64,000 nucleotides of DNA, taken from the NCBI GenBank assembly GCA_902786365.1, contig CADACD010000014.1, forward strand, positions 36,076 to 100,075. The letters are read 5' to 3'. The notes below the pieces were generated by a model. The model made no database searches, was not told the origin of the DNA, and saw nothing but the letters and a program-made list of their open reading frames with translations. Numbering within the stretch: the first letter of the stretch is position 1; the number at the start of each line of letters is the position of its first letter. Shown piece by piece: positions 16,595 to 25,498 of this stretch. Position numbers and translations under genes: made by a program. The DNA comes from an uncultured Lachnospiraceae bacterium. GTDB lineage: Bacteria; Bacillota; Clostridia; Lachnospirales; Lachnospiraceae.

Positions 16595-17611
16595 CTAATC
16601 TTCTTTTAATAAAATTTTTTGTTTAATTTTTTGATTTATTTTTTCATTTTTAAAGCTAATACATTGTATGATAGAATTCTTTACCTCTATTGCTTTTGAA
16701 CTTCCATGTGTCTTGACAACAAGTCCATTTAGTCCAAGAAGTGGTGCTCCTCCATACTCATCAGTATTAAATGCTTTAAGTGTTTTTTTGAGTGCAGGTT
16801 TAATAAGTAAGGCTCCCATCTTTGCCCTGAAAGATGACATAAGTCCTTCTTTCACTTTAGAAAGCATTACATTTCCTACTCCTTCATAAAGCTTTAAGAT
16901 AACATTTCCAACAAAAGCTTCGCATACAATAACATCTGCATATCCTGACGGAATATCTCTCGCTTCAATACTGCCAATAAAATTAATATCAGTACAGCTC
17001 TTTAAAAGTGGCATCGTCTCTTTTACAAGTGCATTTCCCTTTTCCTCTTCAGCACCTATATTGACAAGTGCAACTTTCGGATTCTTAATGCCTACTACAT
17101 TTTCCATATATATTGAACCCATCTTTGCAAATTGTACAAGATGACCTGCTCTTGCATCAACATTAGCACCACAGTCAATCAAAAGCGCCACACCATTCTT
17201 TGTCGGAATCAGCGGAGCAAGAGGCGGTCGTTCTATTCCTTTAATTCTGCCTACGATTAATTGTCCTCCGACAAGCACTGCACCAGAACTTCCTGCCGAT
17301 ACAAAAGCATCTGCCTGACCGGATTTCACAAGATTCAATGCTACAACTATAGATGAATTTTTCTTGCGTCGTATTGCATTAACAGGAGGCTCATCTGTAG
17401 CAATTACCTCAGTCGCATTAACAATTTCTATTCTGTCTTTGTCGTACTGATATTTACTAAGTTCATCTGTAACAGCTTCTTCTATGCCAACGAGAATTAC
17501 TTTAATGTCATTTCGCTCGTTAACCGCATCAACTGTTCCTTTTACAATTTCAGCCGGAGCGTTATCACCGCCCATAGCATCAACTGCAACAATAGTAATA
17601 TTATTCTCCAA
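16595..17611 (-). CDS. plsX: Phosphate acyltransferase PlsX
   Basis: Converts acyl-ACP to acyl-phosphate, the first step of glycerophospholipid synthesis. Of 338 residues, typical. Conserved segments: VAVDAMGGDNAPAEIVKG, GSSGAVLVGG and GADVIVCEAFVGNVILK-like (here GYADVIVCEAFVGNVILK). The start codon is TTG at 17611, with AAGGTAGG upstream; homologues start with the same few residues before VAVDAMGGD. Its own promoter lies at 17646-17674. Confidence 0.96.
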   Translation of the reverse strand: MENNITIVAVDAMGGDNAPAEIVKGTVDAVNERNDIKVILVGIEEAVTDELSKYQYDKDRIEIVNATEVIATDEPPVNAIRRKKNSSIVVALNLVKSGQADAFVSAGSSGAVLVGGQLIVGRIKGIERPPLAPLIPTKNGVALLIDCGANVDARAGHLVQFAKMGSIYMENVVGIKNPKVALVNIGAEEEKGNALVKETMPLLKSCTDINFIGSIEARDIPSGYADVIVCEAFVGNVILKLYEGVGNVMLSKVKEGLMSSFRAKMGALLIKPALKKTLKAFNTDEYGGAPLLGLNGLVVKTHGSSKAIEVKNSIIQCISFKNEKINQKIKQKILLKED

Positions 17612-17645
17612 AACAATTTACCTACCTTTTACAAATCTCTTACAT

Positions 17646-17674
17646 AATATACTAAATACTACATTAAAAATCAA
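17646..17674 (-). promoter_or_regulatory. Putative promoter of plsX-acpP
   Basis: On the minus strand TTGATT (17674-17669), 17 bases, TATATT (17651-17646). Start predicted near 17639, 28 nt before the TTG codon. No convincing FapR palindrome was seen. Confidence 0.5.
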
Positions 17675-17782
17675 CATGAAATTTTATTAATTGCAAAAAA
17701 TTATTTTTCTTTGATTATATTTAATATTTTCATTATATTCAACACTGTAGTAATATATTTTTCCTAATAATAACGCAAATAA

Positions 17783-17805
17783 AAAAAGACCTATACGGTC
17801 TTTTT
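17783..17805 (-). terminator. Intrinsic terminator after rpmF
   Basis: On the minus strand AAAAAGACC-GTATA-GGTCTTTTT followed by further T residues. It ends the ackA/yceD/rpmF transcript about 80 bp past the rpmF stop. Confidence 0.8.
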
Positions 17806-17819
17806 AATGATTACAACAA

Positions 17820-17863
17820 CCAATTGTCAGAACTATTTTCACAGTTCTGACAGATATTGGTTT
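17820..17863. repeat. Second stem-loop after rpmF
   Basis: TGTCAGAACT (about 17825-17834) pairs with AGTTCTGACA, and outer CCAAT/ATTGG extends the stem around an 8-nt loop. No direct T run follows; it may stabilise the rpmF mRNA 3' end or act together with the terminator beyond it. Confidence 0.5.
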
Positions 17864-17884
17864 ATCATTTTACCTCAACAAAAA

Positions 17885-18064
17885 TTAGTCAACTGAAATG
17901 ATTTCTTTTTTGTTATAAGATCCACAAGCTTTACAAACTCTATGAGGCATCATTAAAGCGCCACATTTGCTGCATTTTACTAAGTTAGGAGCGCTCATTT
18001 TCCAGTTTGCTCTACGCTTATCTCTTCTTGCTTTAGAAGTTTTATTCTTTGGACAAATAGACAT
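17885..18064 (-). CDS. rpmF: 50S ribosomal protein L32
   Basis: Encodes 59 residues: MSICPKNKTSKARRDKRRAN, then a zinc-ribbon with CSKC and CKAC pairs, ending in KKEIISVD. It is the zinc-binding (C+) form of L32. AAGGAGG lies upstream of the ATG, and the gene starts 6 bp after yceD, the conserved yceD-rpmF pair. Confidence 0.96.
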   Translation of the reverse strand: MSICPKNKTSKARRDKRRANWKMSAPNLVKCSKCGALMMPHRVCKACGSYNKKEIISVD

Positions 18065-18070
18065 GGTCGG

Positions 18071-18598
18071 TTACACCTCCTTGAAATTATTGAAAATGTC
18101 ACGAATTTTTGACATTCTAGGGTCTAATTCTGTGGTATCGCAGCCACATGTCTGCGAATTAAGATTTGCCCCACATCTATTACAAATTCCTTTACAGTTT
18201 TCACTGCAAAGAACTTTCATAGGCAAATTAACCAGTATTTCATTGTAGACAAGTGCCTCACTATCGAGCTTGTTATCGCTTATATAAAAGTACTCATCTT
18301 CAATATCAACTTTGTCAGTATCTGACTCATTCATGTCAATCTCTTTACGAACTTCAATGTTCATATCATGCTTAACATCTGTAAGACACCTGTCACATGG
18401 AATAATAAGTGTAATATCAATCACTAAAGATATTACAAATTTCTTCTTTCCAATATTTTTCAAATGTATGTTAAGCGGCGATTTATCAATGATAGTATAA
18501 TCACACATCTTCGATGTAAAATGATCCATCTTAATATCAGCCTGAACATCAAGTTCCTTATCTTTTACTGATAAGATATCTGATAATTCAATTAGCAT
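18071..18598 (-). CDS. yceD: YceD/DUF177 family protein
   Basis: Protein of 175 residues from the DUF177 family that nearly always precedes rpmF. Family members in plants and bacteria are linked to 23S rRNA accumulation. Four cysteines form zinc-like pairs: CSENCKGICNRCG and, further on, QTCGCD. The DLDP-type tail motif appears as ELDPRMSKI. It lies 88 bp after ackA and 6 bp before rpmF. Confidence 0.9.
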   Translation of the reverse strand: MLIELSDILSVKDKELDVQADIKMDHFTSKMCDYTIIDKSPLNIHLKNIGKKKFVISLVIDITLIIPCDRCLTDVKHDMNIEVRKEIDMNESDTDKVDIEDEYFYISDNKLDSEALVYNEILVNLPMKVLCSENCKGICNRCGANLNSQTCGCDTTELDPRMSKIRDIFNNFKEV

Positions 18599-18686
18599 AA
18601 ATTACCTCTTTTCTAATCGCACTTGTCCATTATAACCATACTTAACCTGTTTGTCAACAAGATTTTTCAAATATGAACGACATTGA

Positions 18687-19877
18687 CTAAATTAGTTCCA
18701 ATGTTTCTCTGGCAATCTTTAACTCTTCATTTGTCGGAACTACCAATACCTTTACTTTTGAGGAATCTACTGATATTATAGTTTCTGTTCCATTAACGTT
18801 ATTCTTTTCACTATCAATCTCTACCCCAAGATATGAAAGATAAGAACATATTTTTTCTCTGATATACGAATTATTTTCTCCAAGTCCTGCTGTAAATGCA
18901 ATCGCATCAACACCATTCATCACAGCCGCATAGGCACCGATATATCTGACAGTCTGATAGCAGAATGCTTCGATTGCAGTCCTGGCTCTCTCGTCGTTGT
19001 TCTCCATCGCAGACATCAAATCTCTAAAATCACTGCCTATACCCGATAACCCCAGTACACCAGACTGTTTATTGAGTATGTCCATCACTTCTTTGATACT
19101 TTTATTTTCTTTATTAGCAATAAATTCTATAATAGCTGGATCAATGCTTCCGCTTCTTGTTCCCATAATCAGACCTTCAAGAGGTGTAAGTCCCATACTC
19201 GTATCAACAGATTTTCCGTCTTTTACTGCTGAAATGCTTGCCCCATTCCCAAGATGGCAAACGATTGTTTTCAACTTATCATAAGGTCTGCCAAGAAGTT
19301 TGGCTGTGCGGCTCGATACAAAACTGTGAGAAGTTCCATGAAAGCCATATCTTCTTACCTTGTATTTCTCATAATATTCATAAGGAATACCATATAAAAA
19401 TGCCTTCGCCGGCATTGTCTGATGAAATGCAGTATCAAATACAGCAACCATTTTTGTATCCGGCATCAACTCTTTACATGCCCTTATACCTGTCAGATTT
19501 GCAGGATTATGCAAAGGTGCCAGGTCGTTACATTCCTCTATCGCCTTTATTACCTCATCATCAATCAAAACTGACTTTGAAAATTTTTCTCCACCATGAA
19601 CAATTCTGTGTCCAACAGCATCAACATCATTAAGGCTCTTAATAACTCCGTTATCTTTATCTGTCAAAGTCTCTATCACAAGCTGTACTGCATTTGTATG
19701 CGCCGGCATAGCACTCTCTATCACAAGCTTATCACTGCCAGCTTTGGTATATACAAGCCTGCTCCCTTCCATTCCTATTCGTTCACATAATCCTTTTGCA
19801 AGTACGCTTTCATCCTCTGAATCTATCAATTGAAATTTAAGCGATGAACTGCCACAATTTATAACCAATATTTTCAT
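18687..19877 (-). CDS. ackA: Acetate kinase
   Basis: Converts acetyl-phosphate and ADP to acetate and ATP, the last step of fermentative acetate production. Of 396 residues, normal. Motifs: VINCGSSSLKFQLID at the N-terminus, VGHRIVHGG, YGFHGTSHSFV and GLTPLEGLIMGTRSGSIDP. It follows pta at 112 bp, and the two make the acetate pathway. Confidence 0.98.
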   Translation of the reverse strand: MKILVINCGSSSLKFQLIDSEDESVLAKGLCERIGMEGSRLVYTKAGSDKLVIESAMPAHTNAVQLVIETLTDKDNGVIKSLNDVDAVGHRIVHGGEKFSKSVLIDDEVIKAIEECNDLAPLHNPANLTGIRACKELMPDTKMVAVFDTAFHQTMPAKAFLYGIPYEYYEKYKVRRYGFHGTSHSFVSSRTAKLLGRPYDKLKTIVCHLGNGASISAVKDGKSVDTSMGLTPLEGLIMGTRSGSIDPAIIEFIANKENKSIKEVMDILNKQSGVLGLSGIGSDFRDLMSAMENNDERARTAIEAFCYQTVRYIGAYAAVMNGVDAIAFTAGLGENNSYIREKICSYLSYLGVEIDSEKNNVNGTETIISVDSSKVKVLVVPTNEELKIARETLELI

Positions 19878-19916
19878 TTCTGCTCTGTAAAATCCTTTCT
19901 AAAGAATATTTTTGGG

Positions 19917-19987
19917 AATGATTATTCACAGTCGCTACAGACATGATAAATCTGTTTATTGATTTTCTAAACCTGTGAATAATGATT
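19917..19987. repeat. Inverted repeat in the pta-ackA gap
   Basis: ATTATTCACAG (19921-19931) pairs with CTGTGAATAAT (19973-19983). The long loop carries no T run. The CCTGTGAATAA half-site recurs near 25468 and 61215. It may tune the pta:ackA ratio by processing. Confidence 0.5.
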
Positions 19988-19989
19988 TT

Positions 19990-20991
19990 CTACAATCTTC
20001 TGTTCTGCGCCTGTACACAGGTAATAGCAATAACTCCGACAATATCTGCCGGTGAACATCCTCTTGATAAGTCATTAATCGGCTTATTCATTCCCTGCGT
20101 AAGAGGACCATATGCCTCTGCCTTTCCAAGTCTTTCAACAAGTTTATAGCCGATATTACCCGCATCAAGGTCAGGGAATATCAAAACATTTGCATTTCCT
20201 GCCACTGTGCTTCCCGGTGCTTTTAGTTTAGCTACTTCCGGAACTAATGCTGCATCTAATTGTAATTCTCCATCTGCCATAATATGTGGATAATTCATTT
20301 TCAAAATATTAACAGCATCTGTTACTTTTGTAACATCAGGATGCTTTGCACTTCCCTTTGTAGAATGGGATAAAAGTGCACAGATAGGTTTCTGTCCTAC
20401 TAACATCTCAAATGATTTTGCTGAAGAATCGGTTATAGCCGCCAGTTCCTCCGGATTTGGATTCTGGTTAAGACCTGCATCTGCGAATATAAACGTTCCA
20501 TCTGCTCCAAATTCACAGTCCGGCACACACATGACAAAGAATCCAGAAACCATCTTTGTTCCCGGTCTTGCCTTAATAATCTGCAATGACGGTTTCAGCG
20601 TAGCTGCTGTTGAATGGCATGCTCCTGATACAACACCATCTGCATCACCAAATTTTACCATCATGCAGGCATAGTACATATAATCATTCATAATTAGGTC
20701 TTTTGCTTTCTCCGGTGTCATACCCTTCGCTTTTCTAAGTTCATAAAATACATCTATATAATCCTGGGTTTTATAAAAATCATATGGATTGATAATCCTT
20801 GCCCCTGATATATCAAGCCCTTTGCTGTTCTCAGCAACAACATCTTCTGTACCTACAATTATCAGATTCGCAATTTTCTCCTTTAAAACAACTTCTGCCG
20901 CCTCAAAGGTCCTTCTGTCCATCGATTCAGGCAAAACAATTGTCTTAACATCCTGTTTTGCCCTTTCTTTTATAGTATCAATAAATCCCAT
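19990..20991 (-). CDS. pta: Phosphate acetyltransferase
   Basis: Short-form Pta of 333 residues, transferring acetyl from CoA to phosphate. Start chosen at ATG 20991 (MGFIDTIKERAKQD), 8 nt after GGAG; the longer ORF begins with TTG before the site. Features: VLPESMDRRTFEAAE, DGVVSGACHSTAATL, and GTDAGVL-like IFADAGLNQNPNPEELAAI. No N-terminal regulatory domains, as usual for Firmicutes. Promoter at 21112-21140. Confidence 0.97.
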   Translation of the reverse strand: MGFIDTIKERAKQDVKTIVLPESMDRRTFEAAEVVLKEKIANLIIVGTEDVVAENSKGLDISGARIINPYDFYKTQDYIDVFYELRKAKGMTPEKAKDLIMNDYMYYACMMVKFGDADGVVSGACHSTAATLKPSLQIIKARPGTKMVSGFFVMCVPDCEFGADGTFIFADAGLNQNPNPEELAAITDSSAKSFEMLVGQKPICALLSHSTKGSAKHPDVTKVTDAVNILKMNYPHIMADGELQLDAALVPEVAKLKAPGSTVAGNANVLIFPDLDAGNIGYKLVERLGKAEAYGPLTQGMNKPINDLSRGCSPADIVGVIAITCVQAQNRRL

Positions 20992-21111
20992 CACCTTTTC
21001 TCCTTCCAACTCAATATTAAAATCCCATCACATTATTGGCATATATCTGCTAAATTCACAAACATTCGTTGAATAATTCAGCTTATACATTCACATACAC
21101 ATTTAATAATT

Positions 21112-21140
21112 ATTATAACTCATTTTTTCCATGTAGACAA
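21112..21140 (-). promoter_or_regulatory. Putative promoter of pta-ackA
   Basis: On the minus strand TTGTCT (21140-21135), 17 bases, TATAAT (21117-21112). It leaves a leader of about 115 nt to the pta start. Confidence 0.55.
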
Positions 21141-21191
21141 TCATTTATATAACTTTTTTTGTTACCACCTTTTTTTGTTTCTACCTTTTTT

Positions 21192-21231
21192 GTAAAGAGC
21201 ACTTGTTCTTTACTCGCTTAAATGATATTAT
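21192..21231 (+). promoter_or_regulatory. tmcAL promoter with overlapping palindrome
   Basis: TTGTTC (21203-21208), 17 bases, TATTAT (21226-21231). A GTAAAGA-N8-TCTTTAC palindrome (21192-21213) covers the -35 and could be an operator. Three A/T-rich near-repeats of about 16 bp precede it (21151-21191). Confidence 0.4.
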
Positions 21232-21296
21232 ATAAATTAGGTAATTTTTACAAATCGTATAAATATAAAATATAATATTAGGAGATGAATACACAT

Positions 21297-22577
21297 ATGA
21301 AAACCATAGGAATAATTGCCGAATTTAATCCCTTTCATAATGGTCATGCCTATCTTATCCATGAGGCAAAAAAAATAACAGGTGCCGACCGCGTTGTCAT
21401 CATCATGAGTGGAAATTTTGTTCAGCGCGGAGAACCGGCATTTATAGATAAGTTTTCTCGAACTGCTGCAGCACTTGAATATGGTGCCGACCTTGTTATT
21501 GAACTTCCTACAGTTTATGCCATTTCAAGCGCCTCATATTTCGCAACAGGTGCTATTAAAATGCTTGACAAATTAAATGTAATTGATTATCTGTGTTTCG
21601 GCTGTGAAACAGATGACTTAAAATTGTTAACCCTTATCTCTGATATCATTATAGCCGAAGACGAATGTTACTGTTCAACACTTCAGTCTTATTTAAAGAA
21701 TGGATTTTCATTTGCCAAGAGCCGTGAAAATGCTATTTTAAAATCTATCTCTTTACGCGGGCTGAACATCCCTGCTGCTACTATATCTTCGGTTTTGAAT
21801 TCTCCAAATGCAATTCTCGGAATAGAGTACATTACAGCTCTTAGGAAATGTGACAGTAATATTGTTCCTATACCTGTCAAAAGGTCTGACGCCGGTTACC
21901 ATGACCAAAGTTTCAGAAATGAATTTGCAAGTGCTTCTGCCATCAGAAATCTGTACACAAAGCCATCTGTATTATCATTTAACAATATACGTGAAACTCT
22001 TTCAGATGTCATTCCGGAGAAGTTTGTAGCCACTTTAGAAGATGATTATAAAATTTCTTATCCGATTACTGTCGATGATTTCAGTCCTCTGATTGGATAT
22101 GAACTTATAAGAGACAGATATTATGATTTAGAGCTTGACACACTTTTTGATTCAACAACAGATTTATCAAACAGAATCCGTAATTTTGCAGATTCATTTA
22201 CAAAAGTTTCCTCTTTTGTAAACAGCTGTAATTCTCCAACATTTACTTCTTCAAGGATATCCCGCATTTTGTTTTATATGTTGTTTGAATATAAAAAGAA
22301 ACATTTTGAAATCTTTAAAAATGATGATTATGTATATTATTACCGCATATTAGGATTCAACAACTCTCACGCCGAGCTTTTAACAGAGATAAAGAATAAA
22401 TCTTCATTCCCACTTATCTCCAAAGTTGCAAAAGCTGATGAGATTCTTAGTATTAACGGAAAAACAATGTTCTCCATTAATTTATATGCCGATGAGCTTT
22501 ATAGAATTGTTGCCGAAACAAAATATGGCTATAATCTTCTTGTCGAAGAACAGCACGAAATTATTATCGTTGAATAA
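21297..22577 (+). CDS. tmcAL: tRNA(Met) cytidine acetate ligase TmcAL
   Basis: ATP-dependent ligase that acetylates C34 of elongator tRNA-Met using acetate. The nucleotidyltransferase fold shows GIIAEFNPFHNGHAYLI with the HxGH motif, then MSGNFVQRGEPAF and KFSRTAAALEYGADLVIELP. 426 residues. ATG 21297 is chosen; ATG 21285 directly abuts the GGAG site and is unlikely. It is divergent from pta-ackA, which supplies its acetate substrate, a plausible functional neighbourhood. Confidence 0.93.
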   Translation: MKTIGIIAEFNPFHNGHAYLIHEAKKITGADRVVIIMSGNFVQRGEPAFIDKFSRTAAALEYGADLVIELPTVYAISSASYFATGAIKMLDKLNVIDYLCFGCETDDLKLLTLISDIIIAEDECYCSTLQSYLKNGFSFAKSRENAILKSISLRGLNIPAATISSVLNSPNAILGIEYITALRKCDSNIVPIPVKRSDAGYHDQSFRNEFASASAIRNLYTKPSVLSFNNIRETLSDVIPEKFVATLEDDYKISYPITVDDFSPLIGYELIRDRYYDLELDTLFDSTTDLSNRIRNFADSFTKVSSFVNSCNSPTFTSSRISRILFYMLFEYKKKHFEIFKNDDYVYYYRILGFNNSHAELLTEIKNKSSFPLISKVAKADEILSINGKTMFSINLYADELYRIVAETKYGYNLLVEEQHEIIIVE

Positions 22578-22633
22578 AATATCTCTAAATCAATTGTTGA
22601 ATAGAACAATTCTAAAACACGATTGTCAAACAA

Positions 22634-22678
22634 AAAGGAAAACTTTGCAGATAAAACTTATCTGCAAAGTTTTCCTTT
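22634..22678. terminator. Bidirectional terminator between tmcAL and the UPF0210 gene
   Basis: A stem of about 20 bp starts AAAGGAAAACTTTGCAGATAA and closes around 22655-22657. The complementary arm ends TTTTCCTTT. T-rich tracts on both sides serve the two convergent genes. Confidence 0.8.
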
Positions 22679-22750
22679 AATATCACTAGTGCTTCAATGC
22701 TACATACTCTCCTCTGTTATTATCCACATAAATCACCAGAATAACAGTCT

Positions 22751-24115
22751 TTAATTCTTAAAACTGTGTATAGGCGCCGGTATTCTTCCGCCTCTTTTCA
22801 CAAATGCCTCGCACGAGAAACTGTTGACAGGCATCACAGGTGCATAGCCCAAAAGACCACCAAATTCAACCGTCTCGCCAACACCCTTTCCAATAACAGG
22901 TATCACTCTGACAGCAGTTGTCTTCTGGTTAATCATTCCGATTGCCGCCTCATCAGCAATAATTCCTGCGATTGTACTTGCACTTGTATCCCCTGGAATG
23001 GCAATCATATCAAGTCCGACCGAACATACACATGTCATTGCTTCCAGTTTTTCTATAGTAAGTGCTCCTACTGTCACTGCATCTATCATTCCCTGATCTT
23101 CACTGACAGGTATAAAAGCACCACTTAAACCACCAACATATGAAGATGCCATAACACCTCCCTTTTTCACCTGGTCATTTAATAATGCAAGCGCTGCAGT
23201 CGTTCCCGGCGCACCGACTCTCTCAAGTCCTATTTCCTGTAAAATATCTGCAACACTGTCACCAACAGCCGGTGTAGGAGCCAGCGACAAATCAACGATA
23301 CCAAACGGGATACCTAATCGCTTTGAAGCTTCCTTTGCAACAAGCTGTCCCACTCTTGTCACTTTGAATGCTGTCTTTTTAATTGTCTCACACAATACTT
23401 CGAAATCTGCATCTCTTACTTTTGTGAGTGCAGTTCTGACAACGCCCGGTCCACTTACTCCGACATTGATAATCGCATCTGCTTCTGTAACACCATGAAA
23501 TGCTCCTGCCATAAACGGATTATCATCAGGTGCATTACAAAATACAACAAGCTTTGCGCATCCTAAAGAATCTGCTTCCTTTGTATATTCTGCTGTCTTA
23601 AGGACAATCTCTCCCATCAGTTTTACTGCATCCATATTCAATCCTGTCTTTGTAGAGCCGACATTGACTGAACTGCACACTCGCTCTGTAACAGCTAAAG
23701 CTTCTGGAATAGATTTGATAAGATTTTCATCTGCCTTTGTCATCCCCTTGCTCACAAGTGCTGAGTAACCACCTATAAAATTGACGTCTACTTCTTTTGC
23801 CGCCTTATCAAGTGTTTTTGCAATCGTGACAAAATCTTTAGGTTCTTTACATGCACTTCCACCGATTATTGCGATAGGTGTCACTGAAATTCTTTTATTG
23901 ACAATAGGGATTCCAAATTCCTTTTCAATTTCATTTCCTGTAGACACAAGATTTTTTGCAAGTGTTGTAATCTTTGTATAAATATTGTGATTCAACTTCT
24001 CCAAATCACTATCGATACAATCAAGCAGACTGATTCCCAGTGTGATTGTACGTACATCAAGATTTTCCTGCTCTATCATCTTGTTTGTTTCATTTACTTC
24101 GAATATGTTTAACAT
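22751..24115 (-). CDS. PFL-family protein of unknown function (UPF0210/DUF711)
   Basis: Protein of 454 residues from the UPF0210 family, distantly related in fold to pyruvate formate-lyase-type barrels. Conserved stretches include [41 protein letters not shown] and [19 protein letters not shown]. The function is not established. It lies 61 bp after a UPF0237 ACT-domain gene, a pairing conserved in many Firmicutes and archaea. The ACT protein may be its regulatory subunit; that is inference. Confidence 0.9.
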   Translation of the reverse strand: MLNIFEVNETNKMIEQENLDVRTITLGISLLDCIDSDLEKLNHNIYTKITTLAKNLVSTGNEIEKEFGIPIVNKRISVTPIAIIGGSACKEPKDFVTIAKTLDKAAKEVDVNFIGGYSALVSKGMTKADENLIKSIPEALAVTERVCSSVNVGSTKTGLNMDAVKLMGEIVLKTAEYTKEADSLGCAKLVVFCNAPDDNPFMAGAFHGVTEADAIINVGVSGPGVVRTALTKVRDADFEVLCETIKKTAFKVTRVGQLVAKEASKRLGIPFGIVDLSLAPTPAVGDSVADILQEIGLERVGAPGTTAALALLNDQVKKGGVMASSYVGGLSGAFIPVSEDQGMIDAVTVGALTIEKLEAMTCVCSVGLDMIAIPGDTSASTIAGIIADEAAIGMINQKTTAVRVIPVIGKGVGETVEFGGLLGYAPVMPVNSFSCEAFVKRGGRIPAPIHSFKN

Positions 24116-24176
24116 ATTAACCTCCGTTAATTAGTCTCAATAGTTTCTTTTGATTCTCTGTTTCTCTGCTGATAAG

Positions 24177-24449
24177 TTATATCCTGTGCATGGAATTAAA
24201 TATATCTTCCTGCTGCATCTTTATCTGAACACCAATTTCCTCTCCCAATGCCACAAGCTCATCTGCCACTTTTCCTATCTGCTTGCCGGCAGCTGTTGCA
24301 TCAACTATCATCATCATATTGAAATACCCAGAAACAATTGTCTGTGAAATATCTAAAATATTGATATTATTCTCCGCCAGATATGTACAAACCTTTGCTA
24401 TTATACCAACTGTATCCTGCCCAACAACAGTTATGATTGACTTTTTCAT
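24177..24449 (-). CDS. ACT-domain protein (UPF0237)
   Basis: One ACT domain of 90 residues: KSIITVVGQDTVGIIAKVCTYLAENNINILDISQ. ACT domains bind small ligands, often amino acids. Family members accompany the UPF0210 gene, as here. Confidence 0.9.
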   Translation of the reverse strand: MKKSIITVVGQDTVGIIAKVCTYLAENNINILDISQTIVSGYFNMMMIVDATAAGKQIGKVADELVALGEEIGVQIKMQQEDIFNSMHRI

Positions 24450-24552
24450 TACCTTACCTCATTCCTTTTTATGTTTTTCATGCGATTTCGTGTCCGGCAA
24501 AATGACCATATTTCAAGTTACCGGTTCGCTTAAAATTTCAATTCATATTACA

Positions 24553-25362
24553 TTATACAACAATTATATCAGAATTAACATCTCTTTTTGCAACAGTAAT
24601 CTTAAAATCATCTGCTTTATATCTGTTTTCGCTTAATGTAATCTCTGTCCGCACTGTCTCATATGCCAGTTCTTCAAAATTATTTTCTCTGCTGAGATGT
24701 CCAAGCATAATATGCTTTATCTTATCATGCAGAATATCGTTAATCAGTCTTCCTGATGTCTCATTTGACAAATGTCCTTTTTCACCCAGAATCCTCTGTT
24801 TGAGATGATATGGGTAACTTCCTGCAAGAAGCATCCTCACATCATGATTTGCCTCTATCACTATCGCATCCAGTCCTGCAAGATTTTCAATAATATAATC
24901 ATCATATTTTCCCATATCCGTTGCAACAGCTACCGATTTTCCATTACATCCTACTCTGTAACCAACCGGCTGCACAGCATCATGTGATATTTTAAAAGGG
25001 CATATATCAAGGTCACCTACAAAAAAATGTTCATCTTCCCTGACACTATGGTACAATCCCTGCGGAATCGTTCCTATCTTTTTATTATTTTCTATCTCTA
25101 TAATGGTTTTCTCTGTTGCATATATCGGTATCTCATATTTTCTTGAAATAACACCTAGCCCGTTGATGTGGTCGATATGTTCATGTGTAATCATGATTGC
25201 ACTTATATCCTTAATATCAATATTATTTGCATTAAGTCCAATCTCAGTCCTTTTCTTACTGATACCCGCATCAATCAGAATATGAGTATCATCAGAACCA
25301 ACATAGATACAGTTTCCACTGCTTCCGCTTGCAACAGATGCCATTCGCATTTGTGTACTCAT
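24553..25362 (-). CDS. Metallo-beta-lactamase-fold hydrolase, YycJ/WalJ-like
   Basis: Protein of 269 residues with N-terminal ASVASGSSGNCIYVGSDDTHILIDAGIS, metal-binding MITHEHIDHINGL (HxHxDH) and further ligands in VATDMGKYD and MLGHLSRENN. It resembles YycJ/WalJ, a 5'-3' exonuclease-like protein, but the walRK operon is not adjacent, so function is inferred from family only. Confidence 0.85.
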   Translation of the reverse strand: MSTQMRMASVASGSSGNCIYVGSDDTHILIDAGISKKRTEIGLNANNIDIKDISAIMITHEHIDHINGLGVISRKYEIPIYATEKTIIEIENNKKIGTIPQGLYHSVREDEHFFVGDLDICPFKISHDAVQPVGYRVGCNGKSVAVATDMGKYDDYIIENLAGLDAIVIEANHDVRMLLAGSYPYHLKQRILGEKGHLSNETSGRLINDILHDKIKHIMLGHLSRENNFEELAYETVRTEITLSENRYKADDFKITVAKRDVNSDIIVV

Positions 25363-25446
25363 TGCTTTCCCTGTCCATTCTTTTTTATTTCATCAGCCAA
25401 TTTTATAATTGTTAATACAATCATGGCTGTCAATACTTATTATGCT

Positions 25447-25483
25447 GCTGTTCACAGACATTTTCGCCTGTGAATAACAGCCT
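25447..25483. repeat. Stem-loop between the MBL-fold gene and asnB
   Basis: GCTGTTCACAG pairs with CTGTGAATAACAGC (one bulge) around a 9-10 nt loop. It shares CCTGTGAATAA with the pta-ackA repeat. No clear T run follows on the minus strand. Confidence 0.5.
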
Positions 25484-25498
25484 TATTATTAATTCACT

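Noticed and set aside
17640-17675. Possible FapR operator before plsX
   Set aside because: The TAGTATTTAGTA stretch has only loose similarity to the FapR palindrome and no clear symmetry.
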